The position numbers and the translations under genes were made by a program. 16,597 bases of DNA from Bacteroidota bacterium (GTDB lineage: Bacteria > Bacteroidota > Ignavibacteria > Kryptoniales > JAKASW01): positions 1 through 16,597 of the forward strand of contig JAJYJD010000048.1 in NCBI GenBank assembly GCA_021789755.1. Direction: 5' to 3'. Under the pieces are notes generated by a model. The model worked only from the letters and a program-made list of their open reading frames with translations. It searched no databases and had not been told where the DNA came from. Of the stretch, positions 1 to 6,931 are shown piece by piece; the stretch's first letter is position 1; every line of letters starts with the position of its first letter.

Positions 1-18
1 AGATACCAGGAGGTTGCA

Positions 19-303
19 ATGGCTGTTAAACCACTAGACCCGAGTCTCAGCCCTGAAAAAGCGAAGGAAGTCAAAAGGAAAGTGGACTCAGAATCAGACA
101 AGGCTTCTCTTGGAGCAGGCAATTCTGCAGTCAGCGTCGGCGACAGGGTTGAACTTTCACCCGAGGCAAAGGGGCCTCATGACTTACAAATCCAGAACAA
201 GCTGACGGAAATACGCGGAAAAATCGACAACGGATTCTACAACTCAGATGAAGTCCTTTATGCCGTCGCCGGCTCGCTTGTGAAAGTGATTCTGGCCAAG
301 TAA
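19..303 (+). CDS. flgM: FlgM-like anti-sigma-28 factor
   Basis: A 94-residue protein resembling FlgM, which binds the flagellar sigma factor FliA (sigma-28) in the cytoplasm and holds back late flagellar genes until it is exported through the finished hook-basal body. The family signature is visible: DRVELSPEAK at residues 42-51, then a predicted helix (LQIQNKLTEIRGKIDNG, about 56-72), then YNSDEVLYAVAGSLVKVIL, matching the C-terminal sigma-binding region. The N-terminal 40 residues are polar and low in complexity, as is usual in this largely disordered family; the length is also normal. The start is supported by AGGAGGT at 8-14. No other flagellar gene lies downstream in the window, so it is either the last gene of an operon that begins outside or a stand-alone gene. 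The family call is fairly sure; its partner is inferred. Confidence 0.8.
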   Translation: MAVKPLDPSLSPEKAKEVKRKVDSESDKASLGAGNSAVSVGDRVELSPEAKGPHDLQIQNKLTEIRGKIDNGFYNSDEVLYAVAGSLVKVILAK

Positions 304-492
304 CAAGGACGCTCTCTTTTTCAATCACATCCGTTCCTTACGTCGGGGTCGGGAATGGTCTGCACTACACTTCCATGTCCGCGTCTCCAGCTTAATCGTC
401 ATTCAAATGGTCAACTGATAGTTGATTTCGGGGAACGAACCCTTGATTTTAGCCCGTTTCATTGATAAAATGTTGTGATTAAGTAGGAGCTA
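304..492. other. intergenic gap between flgM and lipoprotein operon
   Basis: This 189-base gap holds the promoter listed at 443-471 and the ribosome site of the next gene (AGGAG at 485-489). I see no convincing terminator after flgM: the T-run at about 316-320 has no stable stem before it. No ORF or RNA gene is recognisable. Confidence 0.5.
443..471 (+). promoter_or_regulatory. sigma-70-type promoter of the lipoprotein/activator/kinase operon
   Basis: TTGATT (443-448) and TAAAAT (466-471) are separated by exactly 17 bases and point at the gene starting at 493. This predicts transcription from about 478 and a leader of about 15 bases that still contains AGGAG at 485-489. It is the only good promoter seen ahead of the five-gene block. 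Prediction only. Confidence 0.5.
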
Positions 493-1485
493 ATGAGGAG
501 TCTGATAGGCGTTGTATTGATACTGGGCGGTCTCGCGTCAATTCAGACGGGATGCGCTCCTGATGCTCCGCATGATAACCCGCTGGATCCCCACTCTCCG
601 AATTATAGAAACGCAGGGCGGCTTGTCGGGAAAATACTGACGTTGAGCCTACCGTATGTAGGGATTTCAAACGCACTTGTCACGATTGAAGAGAGCGGCT
701 CTGCGCAGCTGACCGCCTCCGACGGGAGCTTCGCTTTTCAGGATGCCCCTTCGGGCAATATTACACTTGTAGTGTCCAAACCAAACTATCTTGCGGATAC
801 GCTGCATTTAAATCTTCCAGTAGGAGGAAGCATCGATACTGCCACACACCTCGACGCGATTCCACAAATCATGGGGGCGGAGGTCGTCACGACCAAGGTA
901 GATCATTGGTGGCCGGGCCCTATTTATTCCGCGACCGTCACGGCGGGCGTGACCGATCCGGACGGGCAGTTAGACATAATCGACTCGACGGTACAGGTGA
1001 CGGTAGACTCACTTTCTTTCCCGATGGATCACGCAACGGGAAGCAACTACAAGGTGATAATTGATGCTTCCCAGTTTCCGAATCATGACCTGCAGTGGCT
1101 GGTGGGCAAACAATTCACGATATCCGCGGTGGACCATGAGAACGGAAAGGGAGAGAGCACCCCTTTTTACGTTTCGAGAATTATCGAACAGGAAGCAGTT
1201 CCTACTTCGCCGACGAACCTGCAATCCAGCAGCGCGTCGCCTGTGCTCGAATGGAATCCGCCGACCGTTTCCTACAATTACACTTATCAGCTTCAGATCG
1301 TTCACATAGACACGAGCACCGGGATCCAGGCCGTCGCGTGGTCACTGCCCGGGATAAATTCTTCTTACGTCTCTTTCAATTATCCGGGCTCCCTCGGTTC
1401 AGGGACTTATTACTGGACTGTAACGATAGTCGACGATTACGGCAACAGCTCCACATCCAGAGAAGCATCTTTCATCGTGCCATAG
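493..1485 (+). CDS. lipoprotein with carboxypeptidase-regulatory-like and Fn3-like domains
   Basis: A 330-residue predicted lipoprotein. The first 20 residues form a signal peptide, and Cys21 (IQTGC) would be lipidated; the lipobox is slightly atypical, with Gln at -3. It is followed by DNPLDPHSPNY, a motif common just after the lipid anchor in FCB-group lipoproteins. Residues of about 42-110 look like a carboxypeptidase-regulatory/CnaB-like beta-sandwich (GRLVGKI...SDGSFAFQDAPSGNITLVVSKPNY). Residues of about 235-328 look like a fibronectin type III or Ig-like domain ending in YYWTVTIVDDYGN. It has no catalytic motif, so a structural or ligand-sensing role at the outer membrane is more likely than an enzyme. 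The start is set by AGGAG at 485-489. It is the first gene of the block and ends 10 bases before the sigma-54 activator, so it may be the surface input of that circuit (inference). Confidence 0.75.
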   Translation: MRSLIGVVLILGGLASIQTGCAPDAPHDNPLDPHSPNYRNAGRLVGKILTLSLPYVGISNALVTIEESGSAQLTASDGSFAFQDAPSGNITLVVSKPNYLADTLHLNLPVGGSIDTATHLDAIPQIMGAEVVTTKVDHWWPGPIYSATVTAGVTDPDGQLDIIDSTVQVTVDSLSFPMDHATGSNYKVIIDASQFPNHDLQWLVGKQFTISAVDHENGKGESTPFYVSRIIEQEAVPTSPTNLQSSSASPVLEWNPPTVSYNYTYQLQIVHIDTSTGIQAVAWSLPGINSSYVSFNYPGSLGSGTYYWTVTIVDDYGNSSTSREASFIVP

Positions 1486-1495
1486 GAAGAGACAA

Positions 1496-2980
1496 ATGTC
1501 CGAACAGCAGAAAGATAATTTTACCGTTCTTTACGAAATTGCCCAGCGAATAAACTCGATCCTGGACGAACAGGAATTGCTGGAGAAAGTCCTCGAGACT
1601 GCCATGTCTCATCTCGATGCCGAGAGGGGATACGTAGTGATGGTCAATCCGGAGGACAAGCGTGGTTTCAGCGTGGTAGTCCTTAAGAATTTCAGCAGCC
1701 CGAAGGCAGCAGACGAGTCCGCGGCATCATCTTCGGTAATAAACAACGTGTTGAAGACTGGGGAACCGGTTCTCACGTTTGATGCGCTCAGCGATGAGAG
1801 GTTTGAGGCATCACGAAGCATCGTCGCGCAGCAGATCCTTTCCATAATCTGCGTACCTCTCAGGCTGCAGGACGAGACAATCGGCGCCATCTACCTCGAT
1901 AGTACGAAATCACGGGGAAAATTCAACAATGACACACTGAAGTTCCTCGCCGTATTCGGAAACCTCTCCGCGGTCGCAGTGGAAAACGCGAAGCGATACG
2001 ACAAGTTGAAGGACGAGAACGCGCGGCTGCAGAACGAAGTAACCAGCACCAACCTCTTCCCCGGAATAATCGGAAAGAGCAAACAGTGGACGGCTGCGCT
2101 CGATCTCGTCAGGCGGGTAGTCGATACGGATGTTTCTGTTTTGATTACCGGTGAAAGCGGAACCGGGAAAGAACTTATAGCGCGCGCCATTCACAATCAG
2201 GGGAGACGAAGGGACACGGGTTTCATGGCGATCAACTGCTCGGCAATTCCCGAACAGCTGCTCGAGAGTGAGCTCTTCGGATACAAAAAGGGCGCTTTCA
2301 CGGGTGCAAACGGCGATAAGAAGGGCCTCATCGAATACGCGGACGGCGGCACGCTTTTGCTTGACGAGGTAGGAGACCTGCCTATGTCCCTGCAGGCAAA
2401 ACTTCTGAGAGTCCTCCAGGAAAAGGAAATCAGGAGGCTTGGAGATGCTGAGACCAGAAAGGTCGACGTGAGAATAATAGCTGCGACGAACAAAAATCTT
2501 CACGATGAGATCAAAGGCGGGAGGTTCAGGGAGGACCTGTATTTCAGGCTCAACGTCGTGGAGATCCACCTTCCCGCACTCCGCGAGAGGACCGACGACA
2601 TACCCGTGCTCGCCGACCAATTCGTAAGGACTGCAGCGGAGACACACGGCAGGAGTGTCAAGAAGATCGCTTCCGGTGCAATGTCCAGACTTCTGAGGCA
2701 TCCGTGGTACGGCAACGTCCGGGAACTTCAGAACGTGGTCGAGCGCGCTGTGGTTCTTTCGCGCGGAGAGGAACTTTCCGAAGAAGATCTGAAACTCGAA
2801 CAATATTCGGAAGAAGAACTGGCGCAAACCGGTCTCACTCTCGAAGAATTCGAAAGGAAGCTTGTCGAGAAAACGCTGAACGAGACGGGCGGCAACCGAA
2901 CACGAACTGCTGAGAAGCTCGGAGTCTCGCTCCGCTGGCTTCAGTACAGGCTGAAGGAATGGGGCGGTGACTCAAGATAA
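1496..2980 (+). CDS. sigma-54-dependent transcriptional activator with N-terminal GAF domain
   Basis: A 494-residue enhancer-binding protein of the NtrC/Fis class. Such proteins hydrolyse ATP to remodel sigma-54 RNA polymerase at -24/-12 promoters. Order: GAF sensor at about 16-165; linker helix 165-182; AAA+ domain at about 190-420 with Walker A GESGTGKE (219-226), the sigma-54 contact loop GAFTGA (266-271), Walker B TLLLDE (286-291), sensor AATN (329-332), and HPWYGNVRELQN (402-413); then a Fis-type helix-turn-helix at about 460-490 (GGNRTRTAEKLGVSLRWLQYRLKEWG region). All catalytic motifs look intact, and no receiver domain is present, so control probably comes through GAF ligand binding or the adjacent kinase. 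AGGAAGA at 1484-1490 serves as ribosome site. It overlaps the kinase gene by 14 bases. The candidate target promoters at 4557 and 6887 lie downstream. Confidence 0.95.
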   Translation: MSEQQKDNFTVLYEIAQRINSILDEQELLEKVLETAMSHLDAERGYVVMVNPEDKRGFSVVVLKNFSSPKAADESAASSSVINNVLKTGEPVLTFDALSDERFEASRSIVAQQILSIICVPLRLQDETIGAIYLDSTKSRGKFNNDTLKFLAVFGNLSAVAVENAKRYDKLKDENARLQNEVTSTNLFPGIIGKSKQWTAALDLVRRVVDTDVSVLITGESGTGKELIARAIHNQGRRRDTGFMAINCSAIPEQLLESELFGYKKGAFTGANGDKKGLIEYADGGTLLLDEVGDLPMSLQAKLLRVLQEKEIRRLGDAETRKVDVRIIAATNKNLHDEIKGGRFREDLYFRLNVVEIHLPALRERTDDIPVLADQFVRTAAETHGRSVKKIASGAMSRLLRHPWYGNVRELQNVVERAVVLSRGEELSEEDLKLEQYSEEELAQTGLTLEEFERKLVEKTLNETGGNRTRTAEKLGVSLRWLQYRLKEWGGDSR

Positions 2981-4556
2981 CTTCACAATCCTGGAGCAGA
3001 TAAGCCAGAGCCCGACTACCAGCGTGTATAAGGCTCACCAGAACGTCCTGGATCGGACCATCCTGCTCAAGGTACTTCATAAGCACCTGCTTCGCGACAA
3101 AGAGCTTGTCGCGCGGTTTTCCAGGGAGGCAAAAGCCTGTGCCATCCTGAGATCGGAAAACATAGTGCAGGTTTATGACCTTACCGATGTCGAGGGTGCG
3201 CCGGCTATCGTCATGGAATATGTCGAGGGGAAGTCGCTGGAAGACCTGCTCGCAGACCCGCACGTCCGATCCGAAGAGCTTCTCATGAAAGTCGCTGCCT
3301 CAGTGTTGAAGGCTTTGTCGTACGCTCACGAAAAAGGAATTACTCATCGCGACATAAAGCCGGGCAACATACTTGTCTCCGAAGACGGTACGGTGAAAGT
3401 CACCGACTTCGGCCTCGCCGCCGTAGCGGATGCCCCTTCACTTACGATGGAAGGAAGCCTGATCGGCACCCCGGCTTACATGTCTCCCGAGCAGGCCAGA
3501 GGCGAAGCGGTCGACCTGCGGACGGATCTCTTTTCGCTAGGCGTGACTCTTGTGGAAGTGCTTACCGGCGATAAGATACTCGTCGGAAGATCTTACGCGG
3601 AGTGTCTCCATAAAATACAGACTTTCAATCTCAGGTCGATTGAGTATCTCTCGCCACAATGTTCTCCACGCGTGTATGAATTCCTGAAGAAAATGCTCGC
3701 CCCGGACAAGCACGATAGATTTGCCTCGGCAGGCGAAGCGCTCGCATTCCTCGAACCACCCGCAGGCGGCGACGAGAAAAATGTGGCCCCGGCGAAAAAA
3801 ACTTCCAGGGCCGGAAGCCGGTTGCTTGCCGCAGGGGTTGCCGTGGCTTTGATCCTTGTTGTCGGGCTGTCGTTCGTTTTCAGACATCCGGCGGCAAGGA
3901 CAGGCAAGGTTGCCGCGGACTCAGTTGCCTCCTCCGGGCCGCAAAAAACTGAAGCGAAGGAACCCGGGGTGACCCCACCGGAGACCACATCTCGCGATAA
4001 ATACAGCGGAGACAAGGAAAAGAGGACAGGTTCTTCCAGCGATGTCAAGTCAATTCCTCAGGATTCCATCTCCCCATCCGCATCCGGCAAAAACGCCATG
4101 ACGTTTACCGCAATCTCGGGAGACTCCGGTTATATCTCGGTTCAATGCACACCATGGGCAAAGATTTTCATAGACAACGAGTATGCGGGTACCACACCGA
4201 TATCCGGCTCGATAAAGATACTTGCCGGAGAGCATACCGTCACTTTTTCTAATCCCAATTTTGCTCCCATCGTGAAAAGGGTCCAGGTCCATCGCAACTT
4301 GCTCGCTAGTGTCGAAGCGGATTTCCTTGAAGAGTCGGGTTATATCATCGTCAGTGTTGAACCCTGGGGTGACGTCTACGTCGACGACCAGTTCCGCGAG
4401 ACCACGCCCTCTGTGGAGCCGATCGTGGTGTCCTCCGGCACCCGTAAGATTCGGATCCACAATCCGAGCTTTCAGGACATCGTCAAAACTCTGACAGTGA
4501 ATCCAGGCGATACTTTGAGGCTCAATTTCAGCTTTCTGGACGAGGATGGGAAGTAA
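2967..4556 (+). CDS. membrane Ser/Thr protein kinase with two C-terminal PEGA repeats
   Basis: A 529-residue Hanks-type kinase. The cytoplasmic kinase domain spans about 7-262: Lys35 (ILLKVL), Glu54 of helix C, HRDIKPGN at 127-134 with catalytic Asp129, DFG at 147-149 and GTPAYMSPE at 167-175. The glycine-rich loop is abnormal: where GxGxxGxV is expected there are Ser13, Ser15 and Thr18 before Val20. A single membrane helix (about 286-304) follows, then a Pro/Ser/Lys linker, then two PEGA-type beta repeats at about 387-455 and 457-525, each opening with SGYI and carrying a PW..(I/V)(F/Y)(I/V)D core. PEGA domains are extracytoplasmic and are thought to bind surface polymers. The start is GTG, with AAGGA eight bases upstream, inside the activator gene. 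Translational coupling suggests that kinase and activator act together; which proteins it phosphorylates is unknown. Confidence 0.92.
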   Translation: MTQDNFTILEQISQSPTTSVYKAHQNVLDRTILLKVLHKHLLRDKELVARFSREAKACAILRSENIVQVYDLTDVEGAPAIVMEYVEGKSLEDLLADPHVRSEELLMKVAASVLKALSYAHEKGITHRDIKPGNILVSEDGTVKVTDFGLAAVADAPSLTMEGSLIGTPAYMSPEQARGEAVDLRTDLFSLGVTLVEVLTGDKILVGRSYAECLHKIQTFNLRSIEYLSPQCSPRVYEFLKKMLAPDKHDRFASAGEALAFLEPPAGGDEKNVAPAKKTSRAGSRLLAAGVAVALILVVGLSFVFRHPAARTGKVAADSVASSGPQKTEAKEPGVTPPETTSRDKYSGDKEKRTGSSSDVKSIPQDSISPSASGKNAMTFTAISGDSGYISVQCTPWAKIFIDNEYAGTTPISGSIKILAGEHTVTFSNPNFAPIVKRVQVHRNLLASVEADFLEESGYIIVSVEPWGDVYVDDQFRETTPSVEPIVVSSGTRKIRIHNPSFQDIVKTLTVNPGDTLRLNFSFLDEDGK

Positions 4557-5899
4557 TGGCACGGTCGTTGCACGATATATCCCAAATGAACATGGATCGG
4601 GTTGGAAATAAATATTACCTGAAGATCGCCTTTGTGGCGTTCTTCTTAATTGGGATGCTTCAAGCACCTGTGCTTGCAAAGGTTACCGATGTCCCCGATA
4701 TGCCTTATCCAAGGGTAGGCATGTGTTCTGCTATCTATGAGAATACCGTCTACCTCTTTGGAGGTGCGCAAAATGTGCAGGGCAGAAACTTCGCAAACCT
4801 GAGAGGAACCTCTACGGTCCAGGCTTTCAATCTTGAGACGTTGTCGTGGGAGACAAATATCGCGCCTCTCGAAACTCCAAGAGTGTTCGCATGTGCGGTC
4901 GCAGTGAACGATTCGATTTATGTGATGGGCGGTGTCGACAGCCTCGGGAACGTACTCAGCTCTGTGGAGGTGTACGATCCCTCCGTAAACAGGTGGCACT
5001 ACACGGCAAGCATGAAATTTGCCAGAATGGGTGCTGCGGCGACGGCATACGGAAGTTACATCCTCGTGTTCGGTGGAGGTGATTCGGCAAATATCCTCCA
5101 TAAGGAAGTCGAGGCGTATTCGCTCGATGAAGGGAAATGGAAGGTCCTGCCCTACCCAACCTTAATTGCGCGAGCATTTCATCATGTAGCCAGAGTCGGA
5201 AGCTCAGTGTACGTCTTCGGCGGCATCACGCCTATCGGGCCGCTCCCGATTATAGAAAGATATGTACCGTCTTGGGGTGTGCTGAGCGTGGATGTCCTGG
5301 GACAATGGAATTCGAGGGCATATTTCGGGGCGGTTACGAGAAATGACTCGGTGTTCGTAATATCCGGGTGGGGGTCGTCCCAGAGCGGAAGCGGATATTT
5401 TCAGGACATTGAAATTCTGTCTTTTGGAAGCGAAGATTCAGCTTCCGGAGAGGAATCAAAGATCTCGCTCGACATGCCCAGAAGGGGATTTGTCGCGGCA
5501 GCTTCCAATTATGGCCAAGTCTTCCTTTTCGGTGGTATTTCTCCTGATTACCAGAGCGGAAATGCACCCATACCCACAGTCACAGTTTTGGGAACTCTGA
5601 CTGCGGTCAAAGAGATTCCAAACACGATTCCCAGGGGGTTCAGTCTCGATCAGAATTACCCGAATCCATTCAACCCAACGACGACAATACATTTCGATGT
5701 TCCTCCGCCCGGCAGCAAGGTCAGCCTCAATGTCTACAACATGCTTGGACAGAAGGTTAAAACATTGGCCGGCGGATACATGCATGCGGGAAGTTATTCG
5801 GTTTCTTTCGATGGTGAGAATATGCCAAGCGGGGCTTATATTTACAGGTTGGAAACCGAAAACGGCAGCATTTACAGGAAAATGGTTCTGATCAAATAA
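4556..5899 (+). CDS. secreted Kelch-repeat protein with T9SS sorting domain
   Basis: A 447-residue exported beta-propeller. A signal peptide ends at about residue 41 (hydrophobic IAFVAFFLIGMLQAPVLA). Kelch blades follow, with glycine doublets at 69-70, 125-126, 173-174, 222-223 and 326-327 and a degenerate blade near 270, giving about six blades. Residues 362-447 are a T9SS type A sorting domain (SLDQNYPNPFNPTT...GQKVKTL...MPSGAYIYRL...RKMVLIK), so the protein should reach the cell surface or medium. The ATG at 4556 shares one base with the kinase stop (TAATG), which fits coupling. However, a sigma-54 promoter core covers 4557-4572. If transcription starts at about 4583, the working start would be Met11 (4586) or Met13 (4592), and Met13 also gives a more normal signal-peptide length. 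The exact start is therefore open. Kelch propellers usually bind proteins or sugars; no catalytic site was recognised. Confidence 0.88.
   Translation: MARSLHDISQMNMDRVGNKYYLKIAFVAFFLIGMLQAPVLAKVTDVPDMPYPRVGMCSAIYENTVYLFGGAQNVQGRNFANLRGTSTVQAFNLETLSWETNIAPLETPRVFACAVAVNDSIYVMGGVDSLGNVLSSVEVYDPSVNRWHYTASMKFARMGAAATAYGSYILVFGGGDSANILHKEVEAYSLDEGKWKVLPYPTLIARAFHHVARVGSSVYVFGGITPIGPLPIIERYVPSWGVLSVDVLGQWNSRAYFGAVTRNDSVFVISGWGSSQSGSGYFQDIEILSFGSEDSASGEESKISLDMPRRGFVAAASNYGQVFLFGGISPDYQSGNAPIPTVTVLGTLTAVKEIPNTIPRGFSLDQNYPNPFNPTTTIHFDVPPPGSKVSLNVYNMLGQKVKTLAGGYMHAGSYSVSFDGENMPSGAYIYRLETENGSIYRKMVLIK
4557..4573 (+). promoter_or_regulatory. core-perfect sigma-54 (-24/-12) promoter before the Kelch gene
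   Basis: TGGCACG (4557-4563), four bases, then TTGCA (4568-4572) matches the sigma-54 consensus at all 12 core positions with the required GG-N10-GC spacing. It faces the Kelch and TPR genes and sits at the end of the kinase gene, 1.6 kb from the end of a sigma-54 activator gene. The predicted start of transcription is about 4583, leaving only 3-9 bases before Met11/Met13. That short leader is the main weakness. Confidence 0.6.
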
Positions 5900-6765
5900 T
5901 GGCGAACGGCGCTCGCTTGGCCCGCTCCGACAAGTTTGTAGAAAAGGCCGATTCATGTCGATACAAACGGACGATGAGTGGGGCTGCATTTTTCCTTTTT
6001 TTGGGACTTCTAGCCGCATTTTCTCCAATTTCATACGCCCAATCAAATCCCGAATCCGACTCAACTCTGGCCGCGATCAGGAGCCTCTACGACAACGGCT
6101 CTTATATTTCAGCCGAACTTCAAGCGCGGCGTGTCCTCGAAGACAGGCGTGTGAACGATACGTTGAGGGTACAGCTTGAAAAATACCTCGGCTTCACGCT
6201 TGTCGCACAGGGGAAAAATGAATCTGCGGAAGAACATTTCTTAAATGCTCTCCGGATCGATTCGAATCTCACCCTCGATCCGGTCCTCACCTCGCCAAAA
6301 ATCCTTACTGTGTTCGAAGCTGCAAAAGCGCAGTATCGGATGGAGATGGCGAAGAACGAGTCGGAAGCTGGCAGTCAATCGCGAAACCTCGTAACTGTCT
6401 CACACGGCCCCACCTTCAGGGCGATTCTTTTTCCCGGATGGGATCAGCTTCACCAGGGAAGAAGGACGAAGGGATATATTCTGTTGGGCGCGGGTGCCGC
6501 AGCTGCGGTGATTGCAATCGCGTCGGATTTCCTGCGCCGCGACGCGAGAACGAACTATCTCAATGCTTCTACTCCCTCGATTGCGGAGAGCCGTTATAAC
6601 ACTTACAATTTGTACTATAAAACTGAAATCTATTCTGTCTCTGCATTTGTGCTGATTTACGTCTATTCCGAGCTTGATGCGTTTCTGAATCTCCCTCCGA
6701 ATCTCGATGCGAATTACTCTCCGTCGACCAGGTCTATGAACCTGGGCCTGCATATTACTTTCTGA
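5899..6765 (+). CDS. TPR-containing, DUF5683-like exported membrane protein
   Basis: A 288-residue protein with an N-terminal signal or anchor segment (about 26-47, ending YAQ), then a helical stretch at about 53-125 with TPR character (LYDNGSYISAELQARRVLEDR, then YLGFTLVAQGKNESAEEHFLNALRID). The following LDPVLTSPKILTVFEAAK often ends this kind of region. Residues 179-198 carry PGWDQLHQGRRTKGYILLGA, resembling the PGWGQ...GR..KG motif that begins DUF5683-type membrane regions. Hydrophobic segments follow at about 192-210 and 243-258, and the chain ends LGLHITF. The ATG at 5899 overlaps the Kelch stop by one base (TAATG), so it is probably coupled; Met26 (5974) is an alternative but would drop the positive residues of the signal peptide. 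The function of this family is not established. As the last gene of the block it may serve as an envelope scaffold for the kinase or propeller (inference). Confidence 0.7.
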   Translation: MANGARLARSDKFVEKADSCRYKRTMSGAAFFLFLGLLAAFSPISYAQSNPESDSTLAAIRSLYDNGSYISAELQARRVLEDRRVNDTLRVQLEKYLGFTLVAQGKNESAEEHFLNALRIDSNLTLDPVLTSPKILTVFEAAKAQYRMEMAKNESEAGSQSRNLVTVSHGPTFRAILFPGWDQLHQGRRTKGYILLGAGAAAAVIAIASDFLRRDARTNYLNASTPSIAESRYNTYNLYYKTEIYSVSAFVLIYVYSELDAFLNLPPNLDANYSPSTRSMNLGLHITF

Positions 6766-6788
6766 TCCGGCATCCACTCAATCCTTCC

Positions 6789-6836
6789 TGCATGCCATGC
6801 ACTTGAGATGCATTTTTTGCATGTCACGATCTGCAT
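6789..6836. promoter_or_regulatory. cluster of TGCAT/ATGCA inverted repeats (putative activator binding sites)
   Basis: Five TGCAT or ATGCA half-sites fall in 48 bases: TGCAT 6789-6793 with ATGCA 6797-6801 (3-base gap), ATGCA 6808-6812 with TGCAT 6818-6822 (5-base gap), and TGCAT 6832-6836. They lie about 65-110 bases upstream of the sigma-54-like element at 6887, the usual place for enhancer sites. A competing reading is a weak terminator for the upstream operon: ATGCA (6797-6801), a 7-base loop, TGCAT (6809-6813), then five T. Either role is a prediction. Confidence 0.4.
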
Positions 6837-6886
6837 TCTCTGATGTAAATCCCCCTCATTCGGCCACCTGAAGACCGCATAGAATT

Positions 6887-6902
6887 CGGCATGCCGGTTG
6901 TG
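6887..6902 (+). promoter_or_regulatory. near-consensus sigma-54 promoter before the large T9SS protein
   Basis: CGGCATG (6887-6893), four bases, then TTGTG (6898-6902). The element keeps GGCA.G at -24 and TTG at -12 with correct spacing but has T where the consensus -12 C is expected. CGGCATGCCG (6887-6896) is also a perfect palindrome. Predicted transcription from about 6913 gives a 19-base leader containing GGAGG at 6922-6926, a good fit to the gene at 6932. Confidence 0.4.
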
Positions 6903-6931
6903 ATTTATATACTTAAAAACTGGAGGAAACT

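Noticed and set aside
304..330. Terminator after flgM from the T-run near 316-320
   Set aside because: There is no stable stem immediately before the T-run.
1910..2827. Long open frame of 305 codons on the minus strand
   Set aside because: It lies wholly antisense to the sigma-54 activator, has no recognisable domain and no ribosome site, and its length follows from the base composition of the real gene.
3129..3144. Minus-strand TGGCACAGGCTTTTGC as a sigma-54 promoter
   Set aside because: The spacing is 11, it lies inside the kinase domain and points antisense with no gene to drive.
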